From: Deltaproteobacteria bacterium
GTDB taxonomy: Bacteria; Bdellovibrionota; JACOXK01; 2-02-FULL-40-11
Direction of reading: 5' to 3'
Length of the DNA: 36,157 bases
NCBI GenBank assembly: GCA_023248265.1
Contig: JAHFEZ010000001.1
Coordinates: 25,411 to 61,567 of the forward strand
The position numbers were made by a program, and so were the translations under genes. The notes beneath the pieces were generated by a model. That model saw only the letters and a program-made list of their open reading frames with translations, had not been told where the DNA came from and ran no database searches. Of this stretch, positions 26,424 to 36,157 are shown piece after piece (the stretch's first letter is position 1; every line of letters begins with the position of its first letter).

Positions 26424-26639
26424 ATGGCGAGAAAAAAAATATCTACAACAGTCTATATTACCGAGGAGCAAAATCAAAGGCTTAAGCTTTTGAATCAAAA
26501 AACAAAGGTCCCTATTGCCGAATATATTCGAGAAGGAATTGACCTTGTTTTAAAACTCCATCGTGAGCAGCTTCCAGGACAAATGTCTTTCGAGGAAGAC
26601 TCCTTTGGAGATCATCCAACACCTTCTGCCTCGGCTTAA
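26424..26639 (+). CDS. Ribbon-helix-helix (CopG/MetJ-type) small protein
   Basis: [51 protein letters not shown] beta-strand plus two helices. ATG 26424 preferred over 26412, which lies in the -10. Confidence 0.8.
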   Translation: MARKKISTTVYITEEQNQRLKLLNQKTKVPIAEYIREGIDLVLKLHREQLPGQMSFEEDSFGDHPTPSASA

Positions 26640-26671
26640 ACTGGATCTTTAAAAGATTTTTGGCCCCCTCT

Positions 26672-28468
26672 ATGAATCCAGAATTGATTCGAAATTTTTC
26701 GATTGTTGCGCACATTGATCATGGCAAATCCACCCTTTCTGATCGCTTAATTGAAAAAACCGGCACTCTTCCTCCCGAAAAAATCCAAGCCCAAATGTTG
26801 GACTCCATGGATATTGAACGAGAGCGCGGCATTACGATTAAAGCCCAAACGGTGCGCATGCACTACACGGCTAAAGATGGAAAAACCTATCAATTGAATC
26901 TCATTGATACGCCTGGCCACGTGGACTTTAGTTACGAAGTTTCAAGAAGCCTGGCTGCGTGTGAAGGAGCTGTATTGGTGGTCGATGTCACCCAAGGAGT
27001 TCAGGCCCAAACCATTGCCAATGCGTATCTTGCCATCAATAGCAACTTAGCCATTATTCCTGTCCTCAATAAAGTCGATCTGAAGACAGCTGATCCAGTG
27101 AAGGCGGCTTTAGAAATTGAAGAAGTCATTGGCATTGATTCCAGCGGGGCCATCGAAGCCAGCGCTAAAACAGGCCAAGGGGTTGAAGAAATTTTAGAAG
27201 CCATCGTCACAAAAGTTCCTCCTCCCAAAGGCTCTGTCACAAATCCCTTGAAAGCCCTTTTAATCGATAGCTGGTTTGATACTTTTCTGGGAGTTATTTG
27301 TGTCATTCGTGTATTTGAAGGAACCCTGAAAAAAGGAACATTCATTCAACTCATGTCGAATAAAAAAATATTTGAAATTCAAACTTTGGGAATCTTTGCA
27401 CCTCAACCCAAAGAAATTGGATCCTTGAGTGCCGGAGAAGTGGGGTTTTTCTCAGCTGCCATTAAAGATGTTCGAGATACTAAAATTGGAGATACCGTCA
27501 CCCAAAAAGATCATCCTGCAGACACAGCCCTTCCAGGATTTAAAGAAGTAAAACCCATGGTCTTTAGTGGATTTTTTCCAACGGAAAATCATGGCTACGA
27601 ACCTCTCAAAGATGCTTTAGAAAAATTAAGATTAAACGATGCAAGCTTCACCTATGAAGCAGATAGCTCTGTAGCGCTGGGTTTTGGATTTCGCTGTGGC
27701 TTTTTGGGACTGCTCCATATGGAAATCGTCAAAGAACGCTTGGAAAGACACTTTTCTTTAAGTTTGGTAACAACAGCTCCTTCGGTCATTTATAAAATGA
27801 CCATGAATGATGGCACCACTCTCACGATTGATAACCCAGCCAAACTCCCGGAGCCTCATCTTTTCCAAGAAATTCAAGAACCCTATATCAAAGCTGCCAT
27901 TCATACCCCGTCTCAGTATACAGGAGACATCATGAAACTCTGTGAGGAACGACGGGCACATCAAGTTAAGATGGAATACTTAAGCCCCCAACATTTGCTT
28001 TTAGAATACGAAATGCCTCTGAACGAAATGGTATTTGATTTTTATGACAAACTTAAAACCATTAGCCGAGGCTACGCTTCATTTGATTATGAGTTGATTG
28101 ACTTTAAACCCTCAAATCTTGTGAAACTCGATATTTTAATCAATGGAGATCCGGTCGATGCCCTCTCGCTCATTATCCACAAAGAAAAAGCCTATTATCG
28201 TGGCCGAGAACTGGCCAAAAAATTAAAAACTGTGATTCATCGACAAATGTTTGAGGTCGCCATTCAAGCAGCCATTGGCTCTCGAGTGATTGCACGAGAA
28301 ACGGTGGGGGCCATGAGGAAAGATGTCACAGCCAAATGTTATGGAGGAGACATCTCCCGCAAGCGAAAACTCCTAGAAAAACAAAAAGAAGGCAAAAAGA
28401 AGATGAAAATGATTGGAAGAGTGGAGCTTCCCCAGGAAGCCTTCTTAGCTGTGTTAAAGATTGATTAG
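26672..28468 (+). CDS. lepA: Elongation factor 4 (LepA)
   Basis: [81 protein letters not shown]-terminal [26 protein letters not shown]. Confidence 0.98.
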   Translation: MNPELIRNFSIVAHIDHGKSTLSDRLIEKTGTLPPEKIQAQMLDSMDIERERGITIKAQTVRMHYTAKDGKTYQLNLIDTPGHVDFSYEVSRSLAACEGAVLVVDVTQGVQAQTIANAYLAINSNLAIIPVLNKVDLKTADPVKAALEIEEVIGIDSSGAIEASAKTGQGVEEILEAIVTKVPPPKGSVTNPLKALLIDSWFDTFLGVICVIRVFEGTLKKGTFIQLMSNKKIFEIQTLGIFAPQPKEIGSLSAGEVGFFSAAIKDVRDTKIGDTVTQKDHPADTALPGFKEVKPMVFSGFFPTENHGYEPLKDALEKLRLNDASFTYEADSSVALGFGFRCGFLGLLHMEIVKERLERHFSLSLVTTAPSVIYKMTMNDGTTLTIDNPAKLPEPHLFQEIQEPYIKAAIHTPSQYTGDIMKLCEERRAHQVKMEYLSPQHLLLEYEMPLNEMVFDFYDKLKTISRGYASFDYELIDFKPSNLVKLDILINGDPVDALSLIIHKEKAYYRGRELAKKLKTVIHRQMFEVAIQAAIGSRVIARETVGAMRKDVTAKCYGGDISRKRKLLEKQKEGKKKMKMIGRVELPQEAFLAVLKID

Positions 28469-28517
28469 TAAAGCTACTTATGATAAGAATACAAAGATTT
28501 ATTTATGTCTAAATACT

Positions 28518-29348
28518 ATGCCAAATATTATGCCAAATACTATGGTTGAAACACTGAAAAAACTAAAGATCAAGGCATCTCCTTCCAGCTTTCAGGCCAA
28601 ATCCAAAAAGGGCCTTTTTCGGGAATATACCGAAGCCATTGTTGTTGCTGTCCTGATTGCCTTGGTTTTAAGGTCTTTTGTCATCGAAGCCTTTAAGATT
28701 CCCTCTGGTTCTATGATTCCTACCCTTAAAATTGGGGATCATATCTTTGTCAATAAATTCATTTATGGGCTCCGCTTGCCTTACACCAAGATTCGATTTT
28801 TTCAATTTTATACACCTAAGCGAGGTGAAATTATTGTCTTTATTTATCCTGTCGACAATAGCAAAGACTACATTAAAAGAGTCGTCGGCCTACCCGGCGA
28901 TATTCTAGAGATGAAACAAGGCACGGTCATCATCAACGGCCAACCTGTGGGAAAAACAATCCAAACTGCCAGAAACATTTTAAAAGATATCGATGGAAGC
29001 GATTCCATGGATCTCTATAAAGAATCTACAGGGACATTCACGCACTATACCCTCTATTACAATCCCAAATTTAAAGAACCGGATGATTTTGCACCGTTAA
29101 CCATTCCACCCAATAAACTCTTTGTCATGGGCGACAACCGAGATAACTCTTCAGATTCCAGAGCCTGGAGATTTGTGCCCATGGAAAATATCAAAGGACG
29201 AGCCATGTTTGTATGGCTTTCTTTAGATACTGACCACAGATTTTCATGGTTAAAATTTCCAATGATCCGACTGGAGCCCTCTGCACATATAGAATGGGAA
29301 GGATTGCCAAGCATACGATGGGAGCGATTTGGAAAGTTAATTAGGTGA
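28518..29348 (+). CDS. lepB: Signal peptidase I
   Basis: KIPSGSMIPTLKIGDHIFVNKF (catalytic Ser), KDYIKRVVGLPGDILEMK (Lys), MGDNRDNSSDSR; immediately after lepA. Exact start ambiguous among ATG 28518/28530/28542. Confidence 0.96.
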   Translation: MPNIMPNTMVETLKKLKIKASPSSFQAKSKKGLFREYTEAIVVAVLIALVLRSFVIEAFKIPSGSMIPTLKIGDHIFVNKFIYGLRLPYTKIRFFQFYTPKRGEIIVFIYPVDNSKDYIKRVVGLPGDILEMKQGTVIINGQPVGKTIQTARNILKDIDGSDSMDLYKESTGTFTHYTLYYNPKFKEPDDFAPLTIPPNKLFVMGDNRDNSSDSRAWRFVPMENIKGRAMFVWLSLDTDHRFSWLKFPMIRLEPSAHIEWEGLPSIRWERFGKLIR

Positions 29349-29353
29349 GATTC

Positions 29354-30280
29354 ATGGAGGCCTTTCACCCTCGACATATTTTGGGTATGGATGACCTCTC
29401 ACGCCAAGATATTTTCAAAATTCTAGCCCTCGCCAAAAAATTTAAAAGTTCTCAAAACACCGCACCTCTTCTCAAAGGAAAAACCATTGTTAATTTATTC
29501 TTTGAGCCCAGCACCCGCACACGCAGTTCCTTTGAAATTGCGGCCAAACGGCTGTCCGCCACGATCTTAAATATTACAGGACCTCAATCCAGCACGGTCA
29601 AAGGCGAAACACTCATCGACACAGCTAAAAATATTGAGGCCATGAATCCCGACGTCATTATTATCCGACATTCTTCTTCGGGAGCCCCGTATGTCCTTTC
29701 TCAAACACTCAAAACTCCCATCATCAATGCGGGAGATGGTTTTCACGAACATCCCACTCAAGCTTTGCTCGATATATTCACGATTGAAGAAGTAAAGGGG
29801 AAACTCTCCGGTCTCAAAGTCCTTATTGTAGGAGATATTGCCCACAGTCGTGTGGCCAGATCCAACATCACGGGACTTAAAAAAATGGGAGCCCAAGTTA
29901 TTGTGTGCGGCCCGCCCACGCTGATTCCTCCTGCGATCACACGCCTGGGCGTAGAAGTTTCCTACGATTTAAAAAAATGCGTTCAAAAAGCAGATGTCAT
30001 CATGATGCTTCGGATTCAAGAAGAAAGACAAGATCACATTCAATTCCCGTCGAAAAAAGAATATATTCAATATTTTGGATTAAATTCAGAAACTTTAAAG
30101 CTGGCCAAAAAAGATGTCATTATCATGCACCCGGGTCCTTTAAACCGAGGCATTGAAATTTCATCGGAAGTGGCCGATGGACCTTATTCTGTGATTTTAA
30201 ATCAGGTCACCAATGGCGTTGTGGTACGAATGGCCCTTTTGGTTTGGCTGATGGGGGAAAAACGTGCGTCTACTCATTAA
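29354..30280 (+). CDS. pyrB: Aspartate carbamoyltransferase catalytic subunit
   Basis: NLFFEPSTRTRSSFEIAAKRL; GDGFHEHPTQALLDIFTI; MLRIQEER; HPGPLNRGIEI. Confidence 0.97.
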   Translation: MEAFHPRHILGMDDLSRQDIFKILALAKKFKSSQNTAPLLKGKTIVNLFFEPSTRTRSSFEIAAKRLSATILNITGPQSSTVKGETLIDTAKNIEAMNPDVIIIRHSSSGAPYVLSQTLKTPIINAGDGFHEHPTQALLDIFTIEEVKGKLSGLKVLIVGDIAHSRVARSNITGLKKMGAQVIVCGPPTLIPPAITRLGVEVSYDLKKCVQKADVIMMLRIQEERQDHIQFPSKKEYIQYFGLNSETLKLAKKDVIIMHPGPLNRGIEISSEVADGPYSVILNQVTNGVVVRMALLVWLMGEKRASTH

Positions 30281-31547
30281 AAATGGAACGGTCGTAGATC
30301 CCTCTCAAAAGCTTCAGGCTAAAAAAGACCTTCTCATTGAAAATGGAAAAATTAAAAAAATTGCCCCACCAGGGTCGCTTGATAATCAGGATGACATACA
30401 GGTCATTGATGCAAAAAATTGCATTGTCGCTCCAGGATTTATCGATATGCACACCCACCTTCGAGAACCCGGCGAAGAACACAAAGAAACCATTCACTCA
30501 GGTGCCTTGGCAGCTGCTCGTGGAGGATTTACATCGATTGTGTGCATGGCCAACACCCAGCCTCCCAACGACAACCCTTTTATTACTCAATTTATAAAAC
30601 TCAAAGCTCAAGAACAGGCCTGCGTAAATGTCTATCCTGTGGGAGCCCTTTCTAAAGGCTTAAAAGGAGAAGAACTCGCAGAAATTGGGCTTCTCAAAGA
30701 AGCAGGCTGCGTGGCTATTTCTGACGATGGAAATCCCGTAATGAATAGCTATGTCATGAGAAAAGCCCTGGATTATTGCAAGCACTTTCGCCTTCCCATC
30801 ATCTCTCATTGTGAAGATAGTCATTTGGTTGGCAAGGGAATGATTAATGAAGGATTTCGCTCAACACTTTTGGGACTTCGAGGCAATCCCTCAGCCTCAG
30901 AAGAAATTATGGTGGCTCGAGACATTGCCTTGGCCGAACTCACAGGCTCTCATGTTCATATTGCCCACATCTCCACCGAAGCAGCTGTCAGGCTTGTCAG
31001 AGATGCCAAAAAAAGAAAAGTTTCTGTTTCCACAGAAGTGACTCCTCACCACTTGTTTCTCACGGATGAATCTGTGGCAACCTATGACACTCATTTTAAA
31101 ATGGCCCCTCCTTTACGAACTCCCAAAGATATTCGTGCGCTCAAAGAAGGACTAAAAGAAAACATCATTGATGCTCTAGCCACAGACCATGCTCCCCACA
31201 GTGTGCTTGAAAAAAATATTGAGTTTGAAGAAGCCGCCAATGGCGTCATGGGTCTTGAAACCGCTCTTCCTGTCACCTTAAAGCTTGTTGAAGAAAAAGT
31301 CCTGACACTTTCTCAATTTATAGAAAAATGGACATGGGCGCCTGCTAAAATTTTAAAGCTCCCTAAAGGCACATTAAAGGTAGGGGCCGATGCAGACATC
31401 ACTATTTTTGATCCCACAAAAAAAGTAAAAATTAATAAAGACACCTTTCAATCGAAAAGCAAAAACACACCCTTTCATGGCTGGACATGCAAAGGACATG
31501 TGCATACTACCGTTGTAGGAGGAAAAATTGTTTACCCATTTAAATAA
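30264..31547 (+). CDS. pyrC: Dihydroorotase
   Basis: GTG start, VVAPGFIDMHTHLREPGEEHKETI-type metal site, DDGNPVMNSYVMRKALDYC, SHCED, TEVTPHHLFLTDE, IDALATDHAPHS. Confidence 0.97.
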   Translation: MRLLIKNGTVVDPSQKLQAKKDLLIENGKIKKIAPPGSLDNQDDIQVIDAKNCIVAPGFIDMHTHLREPGEEHKETIHSGALAAARGGFTSIVCMANTQPPNDNPFITQFIKLKAQEQACVNVYPVGALSKGLKGEELAEIGLLKEAGCVAISDDGNPVMNSYVMRKALDYCKHFRLPIISHCEDSHLVGKGMINEGFRSTLLGLRGNPSASEEIMVARDIALAELTGSHVHIAHISTEAAVRLVRDAKKRKVSVSTEVTPHHLFLTDESVATYDTHFKMAPPLRTPKDIRALKEGLKENIIDALATDHAPHSVLEKNIEFEEAANGVMGLETALPVTLKLVEEKVLTLSQFIEKWTWAPAKILKLPKGTLKVGADADITIFDPTKKVKINKDTFQSKSKNTPFHGWTCKGHVHTTVVGGKIVYPFK

Positions 31548-32646
31548 AGGGGTCAACAAAGCGGTTTTAGCGTTGGAAAATGGAATTATTCTCGAAGGAA
31601 AGTCCTTTGGTGCCGAATCCGAACGAGGGGGAGAAGTCGTGTTTCATACGGGTATGACCGGCTATCAAGAAGTACTCACCGATCCTTCCTATAGAGGGCA
31701 AATGGTGGTTATGACCTATCCTCAAATTGGAAACACGGGGATCAATGCCTTAGACAATGAATCCGATCGCATTCATTTAGAAGGCCTGATTGTCAAAGAA
31801 TATTGTGACACCCCTTCTAATTGGCGAAGTGAAAAAACTCTGGCTCAATTTTTAAAAGAATTTGATGTCCCAGGAATTTCGGGTATCGACACGCGCTATC
31901 TCACGCGTATCCTTCGAAGCCAAGGATGTTTGCGGGCTGTTCTTTCCACCCAAGATTTTGATCCCCAAAGACTGGTTGAAAAAGCCAAAGCCATTCCTGT
32001 GATGACAGGGCAAAACCTAGCAAAATGTGTCAGCACCCCACAGCCCTATGAGTTTCAAGAAAAAGATGTTGTGAAAAAACCCAAATACCATGTCGTTGCT
32101 TTTGATTTGGGAATTAAAAAAACAATTTTAAAAAGATTAGCTTTGTGTGGTTGCAAAGTAACCGTGGTTCCCTCTTCAACATCTGCCCAAGAAGTTTTAA
32201 ATTTAAATCCTGATGGCATTTTTTTATCCAATGGCCCTGGAGATCCCGCCGCTGTTACAGATGTCATCCAAACTGTCCAGGCTTTGATGGGTAAAAAACC
32301 ACTCTTTGGAATTTGTTTGGGACACCAAATTTTAGCCAATGCCTTGGGAGGGAAAACCTCAAAACTTAAATTTGGACATCATGGGGCCAATCACCCTGTC
32401 TTAAACCAAAATACAAAAACCATCGAAATCACCTCTCAAAATCACAATTTTGTTGTAGATGGAACTTCTTTACAGGGAAAAGCAGACATCACTCACATAA
32501 ATCTCAACGACCAAACGGTTGAAGGATTTTGGAATCGCGAACGTAAGGTTTTTGCCGTTCAATATCACCCTGAAGCCGCTCCTGGCCCTCATGATTCATA
32601 TTATTTATTTAACCAGTTTTGCCAAATGATGGAGCAAGAATCATGA
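31528..32646 (+). CDS. carA: Carbamoyl-phosphate synthase small subunit
   Basis: LALENGIILEGKSFGAE...GEVVFHTGMTGYQEVLTDPSYRGQMVVMTYPQIGNTG; glutaminase GICLGHQILANALGG. Likely TTG start overlapping the pyrC 3' end. Confidence 0.96.
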   Translation: MFTHLNKGVNKAVLALENGIILEGKSFGAESERGGEVVFHTGMTGYQEVLTDPSYRGQMVVMTYPQIGNTGINALDNESDRIHLEGLIVKEYCDTPSNWRSEKTLAQFLKEFDVPGISGIDTRYLTRILRSQGCLRAVLSTQDFDPQRLVEKAKAIPVMTGQNLAKCVSTPQPYEFQEKDVVKKPKYHVVAFDLGIKKTILKRLALCGCKVTVVPSSTSAQEVLNLNPDGIFLSNGPGDPAAVTDVIQTVQALMGKKPLFGICLGHQILANALGGKTSKLKFGHHGANHPVLNQNTKTIEITSQNHNFVVDGTSLQGKADITHINLNDQTVEGFWNRERKVFAVQYHPEAAPGPHDSYYLFNQFCQMMEQES

Positions 32647-33293
32647 TAACATTCGAAGAATACTTAAGTCGGGTGACGGATCACTACACAAGCAAGGAGT
32701 ATGAAGCAGAGCTCATTAAGGCCAAAAAAGAATTTTTTGGATTTATCGGAAGCGTTCACGAAGAAGATCCCTTTTTTGAAAATTACATGACGGCTTTTAT
32801 TGAATGGTACATTTTTGCCCGAGACATGACCCATAAAGACCTACCCCCGATTCGTCTTTACTATCGTGAACAAGCCCAGGCGCTTTCTTCCGAAGAAAAA
32901 GCTATTTTTGAAGACTTTACTAAATTTAGACATTCTATTTTTATTTCTAAAAAAGTAAAACCTTCCCTTTTGGTCGTCTTGGACCTATACACCAATGAAA
33001 AAGTTACGATTGAACACAATTTCCCCGCAGCTGGATTTAATGTTGGAGATATTTTTGAAGCTATTTTAGTCCCTTTTCGAGGACAGCTCACATTTACCAA
33101 AACCTTCTTCTTTCATCCTCAAGAAGTAAAACGATTTATTGTCAAGGAGCTAAAAAAAATAAGAAAGCTTGAACAAAAAATTTTACTCAAAGTCATTATG
33201 CGATTTCGCAGACTTAGGCTTAAGTTCGACCGATATTCCCATGTAGATCCCTCTCAAATTTATACGGAAGAAGAATTTAATCGATATGCCTAA
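32643..33293 (+). CDS. Conserved-looking protein of unknown function encoded between carA and carB (216 aa)
   Basis: ATGA overlap with the carA stop and 3' overlap with the carB start; [62 protein letters not shown]... Confidence 0.85.
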   Translation: MITFEEYLSRVTDHYTSKEYEAELIKAKKEFFGFIGSVHEEDPFFENYMTAFIEWYIFARDMTHKDLPPIRLYYREQAQALSSEEKAIFEDFTKFRHSIFISKKVKPSLLVVLDLYTNEKVTIEHNFPAAGFNVGDIFEAILVPFRGQLTFTKTFFFHPQEVKRFIVKELKKIRKLEQKILLKVIMRFRRLRLKFDRYSHVDPSQIYTEEEFNRYA

Positions 33294-36157
33294 ACGAACA
33301 GATATTGAAAAAATTTTAATTTTAGGCGCTGGCCCCATCGTGATTGGCCAAGCCTGCGAATTTGATTATTCAGGAACACAAGCCTGTAAAGTTTTAAAAG
33401 AAGAAGGCTACCAGGTCATTCTCATAAATTCTAATCCGGCTACGATTATGACCGATCCTGAGTTTGCAGATAAAACTTACATCGAACCTTTAACGGCAGA
33501 ATTTGTTGAAAAAGTTATTGAAAAAGAAAGACCGCATGCCCTTCTTCCCACGTTGGGGGGCCAAACAGCTCTAAATTTAGCAAAAGAAGTGGCAGAAAAT
33601 GGAATTTTAAAAAAATATAACGTAGAACTCATTGGCGCACGATTAGAATCCATTAAAAAAGCAGAAGATCGAGAACTATTTAAAGAAGCCATGGAAAAAA
33701 TTGGTCTAGAAGTACCCAAAAGTGGCGTTGCTTCTTCTTTGTTAGATGCCAAGATTATTGCCCAAGAGCTGGGATACCCTGTTATTATTCGTCCCTCCTT
33801 TACACTGGGAGGCCATGGGGGCAGTGTCGCCTATAACCAAGAAGAATTAAAAAGTGCTATGGACTGGGCTCTTTCTGCAAGCCCTGTCCATCAAGTTTTA
33901 ATTGAGCAATCGGTATTGGGTTGGAAAGAATATGAACTGGAAGTCATGAGAGATCTGAAAGACAATGTCGTTATTGTTTGCTCCATTGAAAATTTTGATC
34001 CCATGGGTGTTCATACCGGAGATAGCATCACGGTTGCTCCCATCCAAACGCTCACAGATAAAGAATATCAATACATGAGAGAAGCCGCTAAAAAAATAAT
34101 TCGAGAAATTGGCGTCGATACAGGGGGATCCAATATTCAATTTGCTGTGCACCCTCAAACAGGAAAACAAGTTGTGATTGAAATGAACCCTCGGGTTTCT
34201 CGAAGTTCAGCACTGGCGTCTAAGGCCACAGGGTTTCCTATTGCAAAAATTGCAGCCAAGCTGGCTGTGGGCTATACCTTGGATGAAATTCAAAACGATA
34301 TCACACGAGAAACGCCTGCGTGTTTTGAGCCCACCATTGATTATGTGGTTACAAAAATCCCTCGCTTTACCTTTGAAAAATTTCCCCAGTCTGAAAATAC
34401 ACTCTCAACACAAATGAAATCTGTGGGAGAAGTGATGGCCATCGGACGCACGTTTAAAGAATCTCTTCAAAAAGCAATGACCTCTTTAGAAATTAATCGC
34501 CCAGGGTTTACTTCTCTTCTTTCTAAGGATCATCCCAATCCCAAAGGTGAAATTGAAAATTATCTCAAGCGCCCCAATGCAGATCGCCTCTGGTATATTG
34601 GAGAAGCCTTTCGTCATGGTTTTACGATAGAAGAAATCCACACCCTCACTCACATTGATCCTTGGTTTTTGGGGCACATCCAAGAAATCATTGAGCTTGA
34701 AAAAAATATCAGCCCTTACCTTTTAAAAGAAGCCAAGGAACTTGGCTTTTCAGACCAAAGACTGGCCCAACTTTTACAAACCTCTGAAGAAGACATTCGC
34801 ACTCAAAGAAAAAATAAAAAAATCTTGGCTCACTTTAAAACGGTGGATACCTGCGGAGCTGAGTTTGAAGCCTATACGCCTTATTATTATTCTTCTTTTG
34901 ATCTTAAAGGCGATCTTGAAGATGAAAATAAATCCCCACTAACCCCTAAAAAGAAAATTATGATTTTAGGGGGCGGCCCCAATCGCATCGGCCAAGGCAT
35001 TGAGTTTGACACTTGCTGTGTTCATGCCAGCCTTGCTTTAAAAGAAGATGGATTTGAAACCATCATGGTCAATTGCAATCCTGAAACGGTCAGCACCGAC
35101 TATGATATTTCAGATAAACTTTATTTTGAACCTTTAACCGTCGAAAGCATTTTAGCGATTTGCGACAAAGAAAAACCAGATGGCGTCATTGTTCAATTCG
35201 GGGGACAAACCCCTCTAAAACTTTGCAAAGCCTTAGAGAAAGCCGGCATCCCCATGATTGGAACTTCACCCACATCCATTCATCTGGCAGAAGACCGAGA
35301 AGAATTTGGGAAATTAATAGAAAAATTAAATTTAAGACAACCTGCCCATGGAACAGCTCGCACACTTCAAGAAGCAAAATCGGTCGCCAAAACGTTAGGC
35401 TACCCTGTTTTGATCCGCCCTTCGTATGTCTTGGGGGGACGCGCCATGGCGATTGCTTATGATGATGAGTCTCTTGAAAAATTTATTTCTGAAGCCTTAA
35501 AAGAATCCCAAGAAGAACATCCCATTCTCCATCCCATCCTCCATCCCATTCTCATTGACAAATTTTTGAAAAATGCCCAAGAAGTCGATGTAGACATCAT
35601 TTGCGATGGAAAAGATACTTTTATTGGCGGCATCATGGAACACATTGAAGAAGCCGGCATACACTCGGGCGACAGCGCATGCTCCCTGCCTCCCTATACG
35701 TTAAGTCTGGCACAACAAGAAGAATTAAGTGAACAAGCCAAAAAATTAGCTTTTGCTTTGGATGTGCGAGGGCTGATGAATGTTCAATTTGCCATTCAAA
35801 ATGGGATTCCCTATGTGTTGGAGGTCAACCCCAGAGCCTCTAGAACAGTTCCCTTTGCAAGCAAAAGCACAGGCATTCCCTTGGCCAAAGTGGCTGCGCG
35901 CGTGATGGCTGGAAAAACACTCAAAGAATTAGGATATACAACTCATGCCCAACCCAAAAAAGTTTCTGTGAAAGAAGTTGTATTTCCCTTCATTAAATTT
36001 CCTGGCACAGATGTTTTGTTGGGCCCTGAGATGAAATCGACAGGAGAAGTCATGGGCTCTCATGAAACCTTTGCCTTGGCTTTTGCAAAAGCCTATTTGG
36101 CCACAGGCTCTTCGCTTCCTTTGAAAGGTACAGCTTTTTTAAGCGTCCAAGATGATG
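33286..36157 (+). CDS. carB: Carbamoyl-phosphate synthase large subunit (C-terminus runs off the window)
   Basis: [42 protein letters not shown]...[19 protein letters not shown]...[24 protein letters not shown]; second half [16 protein letters not shown]. Not in the ORF track because it is open at the right edge. Confidence 0.98.
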   Translation, partial: MPKRTDIEKILILGAGPIVIGQACEFDYSGTQACKVLKEEGYQVILINSNPATIMTDPEFADKTYIEPLTAEFVEKVIEKERPHALLPTLGGQTALNLAKEVAENGILKKYNVELIGARLESIKKAEDRELFKEAMEKIGLEVPKSGVASSLLDAKIIAQELGYPVIIRPSFTLGGHGGSVAYNQEELKSAMDWALSASPVHQVLIEQSVLGWKEYELEVMRDLKDNVVIVCSIENFDPMGVHTGDSITVAPIQTLTDKEYQYMREAAKKIIREIGVDTGGSNIQFAVHPQTGKQVVIEMNPRVSRSSALASKATGFPIAKIAAKLAVGYTLDEIQNDITRETPACFEPTIDYVVTKIPRFTFEKFPQSENTLSTQMKSVGEVMAIGRTFKESLQKAMTSLEINRPGFTSLLSKDHPNPKGEIENYLKRPNADRLWYIGEAFRHGFTIEEIHTLTHIDPWFLGHIQEIIELEKNISPYLLKEAKELGFSDQRLAQLLQTSEEDIRTQRKNKKILAHFKTVDTCGAEFEAYTPYYYSSFDLKGDLEDENKSPLTPKKKIMILGGGPNRIGQGIEFDTCCVHASLALKEDGFETIMVNCNPETVSTDYDISDKLYFEPLTVESILAICDKEKPDGVIVQFGGQTPLKLCKALEKAGIPMIGTSPTSIHLAEDREEFGKLIEKLNLRQPAHGTARTLQEAKSVAKTLGYPVLIRPSYVLGGRAMAIAYDDESLEKFISEALKESQEEHPILHPILHPILIDKFLKNAQEVDVDIICDGKDTFIGGIMEHIEEAGIHSGDSACSLPPYTLSLAQQEELSEQAKKLAFALDVRGLMNVQFAIQNGIPYVLEVNPRASRTVPFASKSTGIPLAKVAARVMAGKTLKELGYTTHAQPKKVSVKEVVFPFIKFPGTDVLLGPEMKSTGEVMGSHETFALAFAKAYLATGSSLPLKGTAFLSVQDD
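35518..35553 (+). repeat. 12-bp tandem repeat x3 inside carB ([12 protein letters not shown])
   Basis: catcccattctc | catcccatcctc | catcccattctc, in frame. Confidence 0.95.

Noticed and set aside
26412-26639. RHH protein as antitoxin of a toxin-antitoxin pair
   Set aside because: No small toxin-sized ORF next to it; the following gene is lepA and the divergent gene is a membrane protein.
35518-35553. CRISPR-like short repeats
   Set aside because: Direct 12-bp tandem repeats without spacers, in frame in carB; not a CRISPR array. No CRISPR array seen elsewhere.

Overview
36 kb window of AT-rich, Gram-negative-type bacterial chromosome (many Sec signal peptides, a lipobox, TolC/RND components), almost fully coding. 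From left to right: (1) 5'-truncated view of a minus-strand MalK/UgpC-type ABC ATPase (open at the window edge, so missing from the ORF track). (2) A minus-strand operon of four secreted proteins, including a HELGH/ExxxD zinc metallopeptidase and a propeller-like protein, divergent from a plus-strand pair that includes a secreted caspase-fold (SAHG...DSCYSG) protease. (3) A tightly overlapped plus-strand operon: RsbW-like kinase, STAS antagonist, SpoIIE/RsbU PP2C phosphatase, TolC, RND adaptor, RND permease 1, a PII-like protein, RND permease 2, a lipoprotein and a CPBP protease. (4) Minus-strand secreted proteins, including a DUF4105-like protein. (5) An accessory patch with an HNH protein carrying repeat-like DNA in its linker, then a GHKL ATPase and a DUF4325/STAS-like protein. 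(6) ALDH and a short ACT-less aspartokinase, then a small RHH protein with a clear candidate operator. (7) lepA-lepB and pyrB-pyrC-carA-X-carB (carB open at the right edge). Best candidates for undescribed biology: the divergent secreted-protease locus (about 1.08-7.16 kb), the partner-switch/PII-like/dual-RND operon (7.2-18.8 kb), and the unknown ORF between carA and carB. All family calls come from reading motifs by eye; no searches were run.
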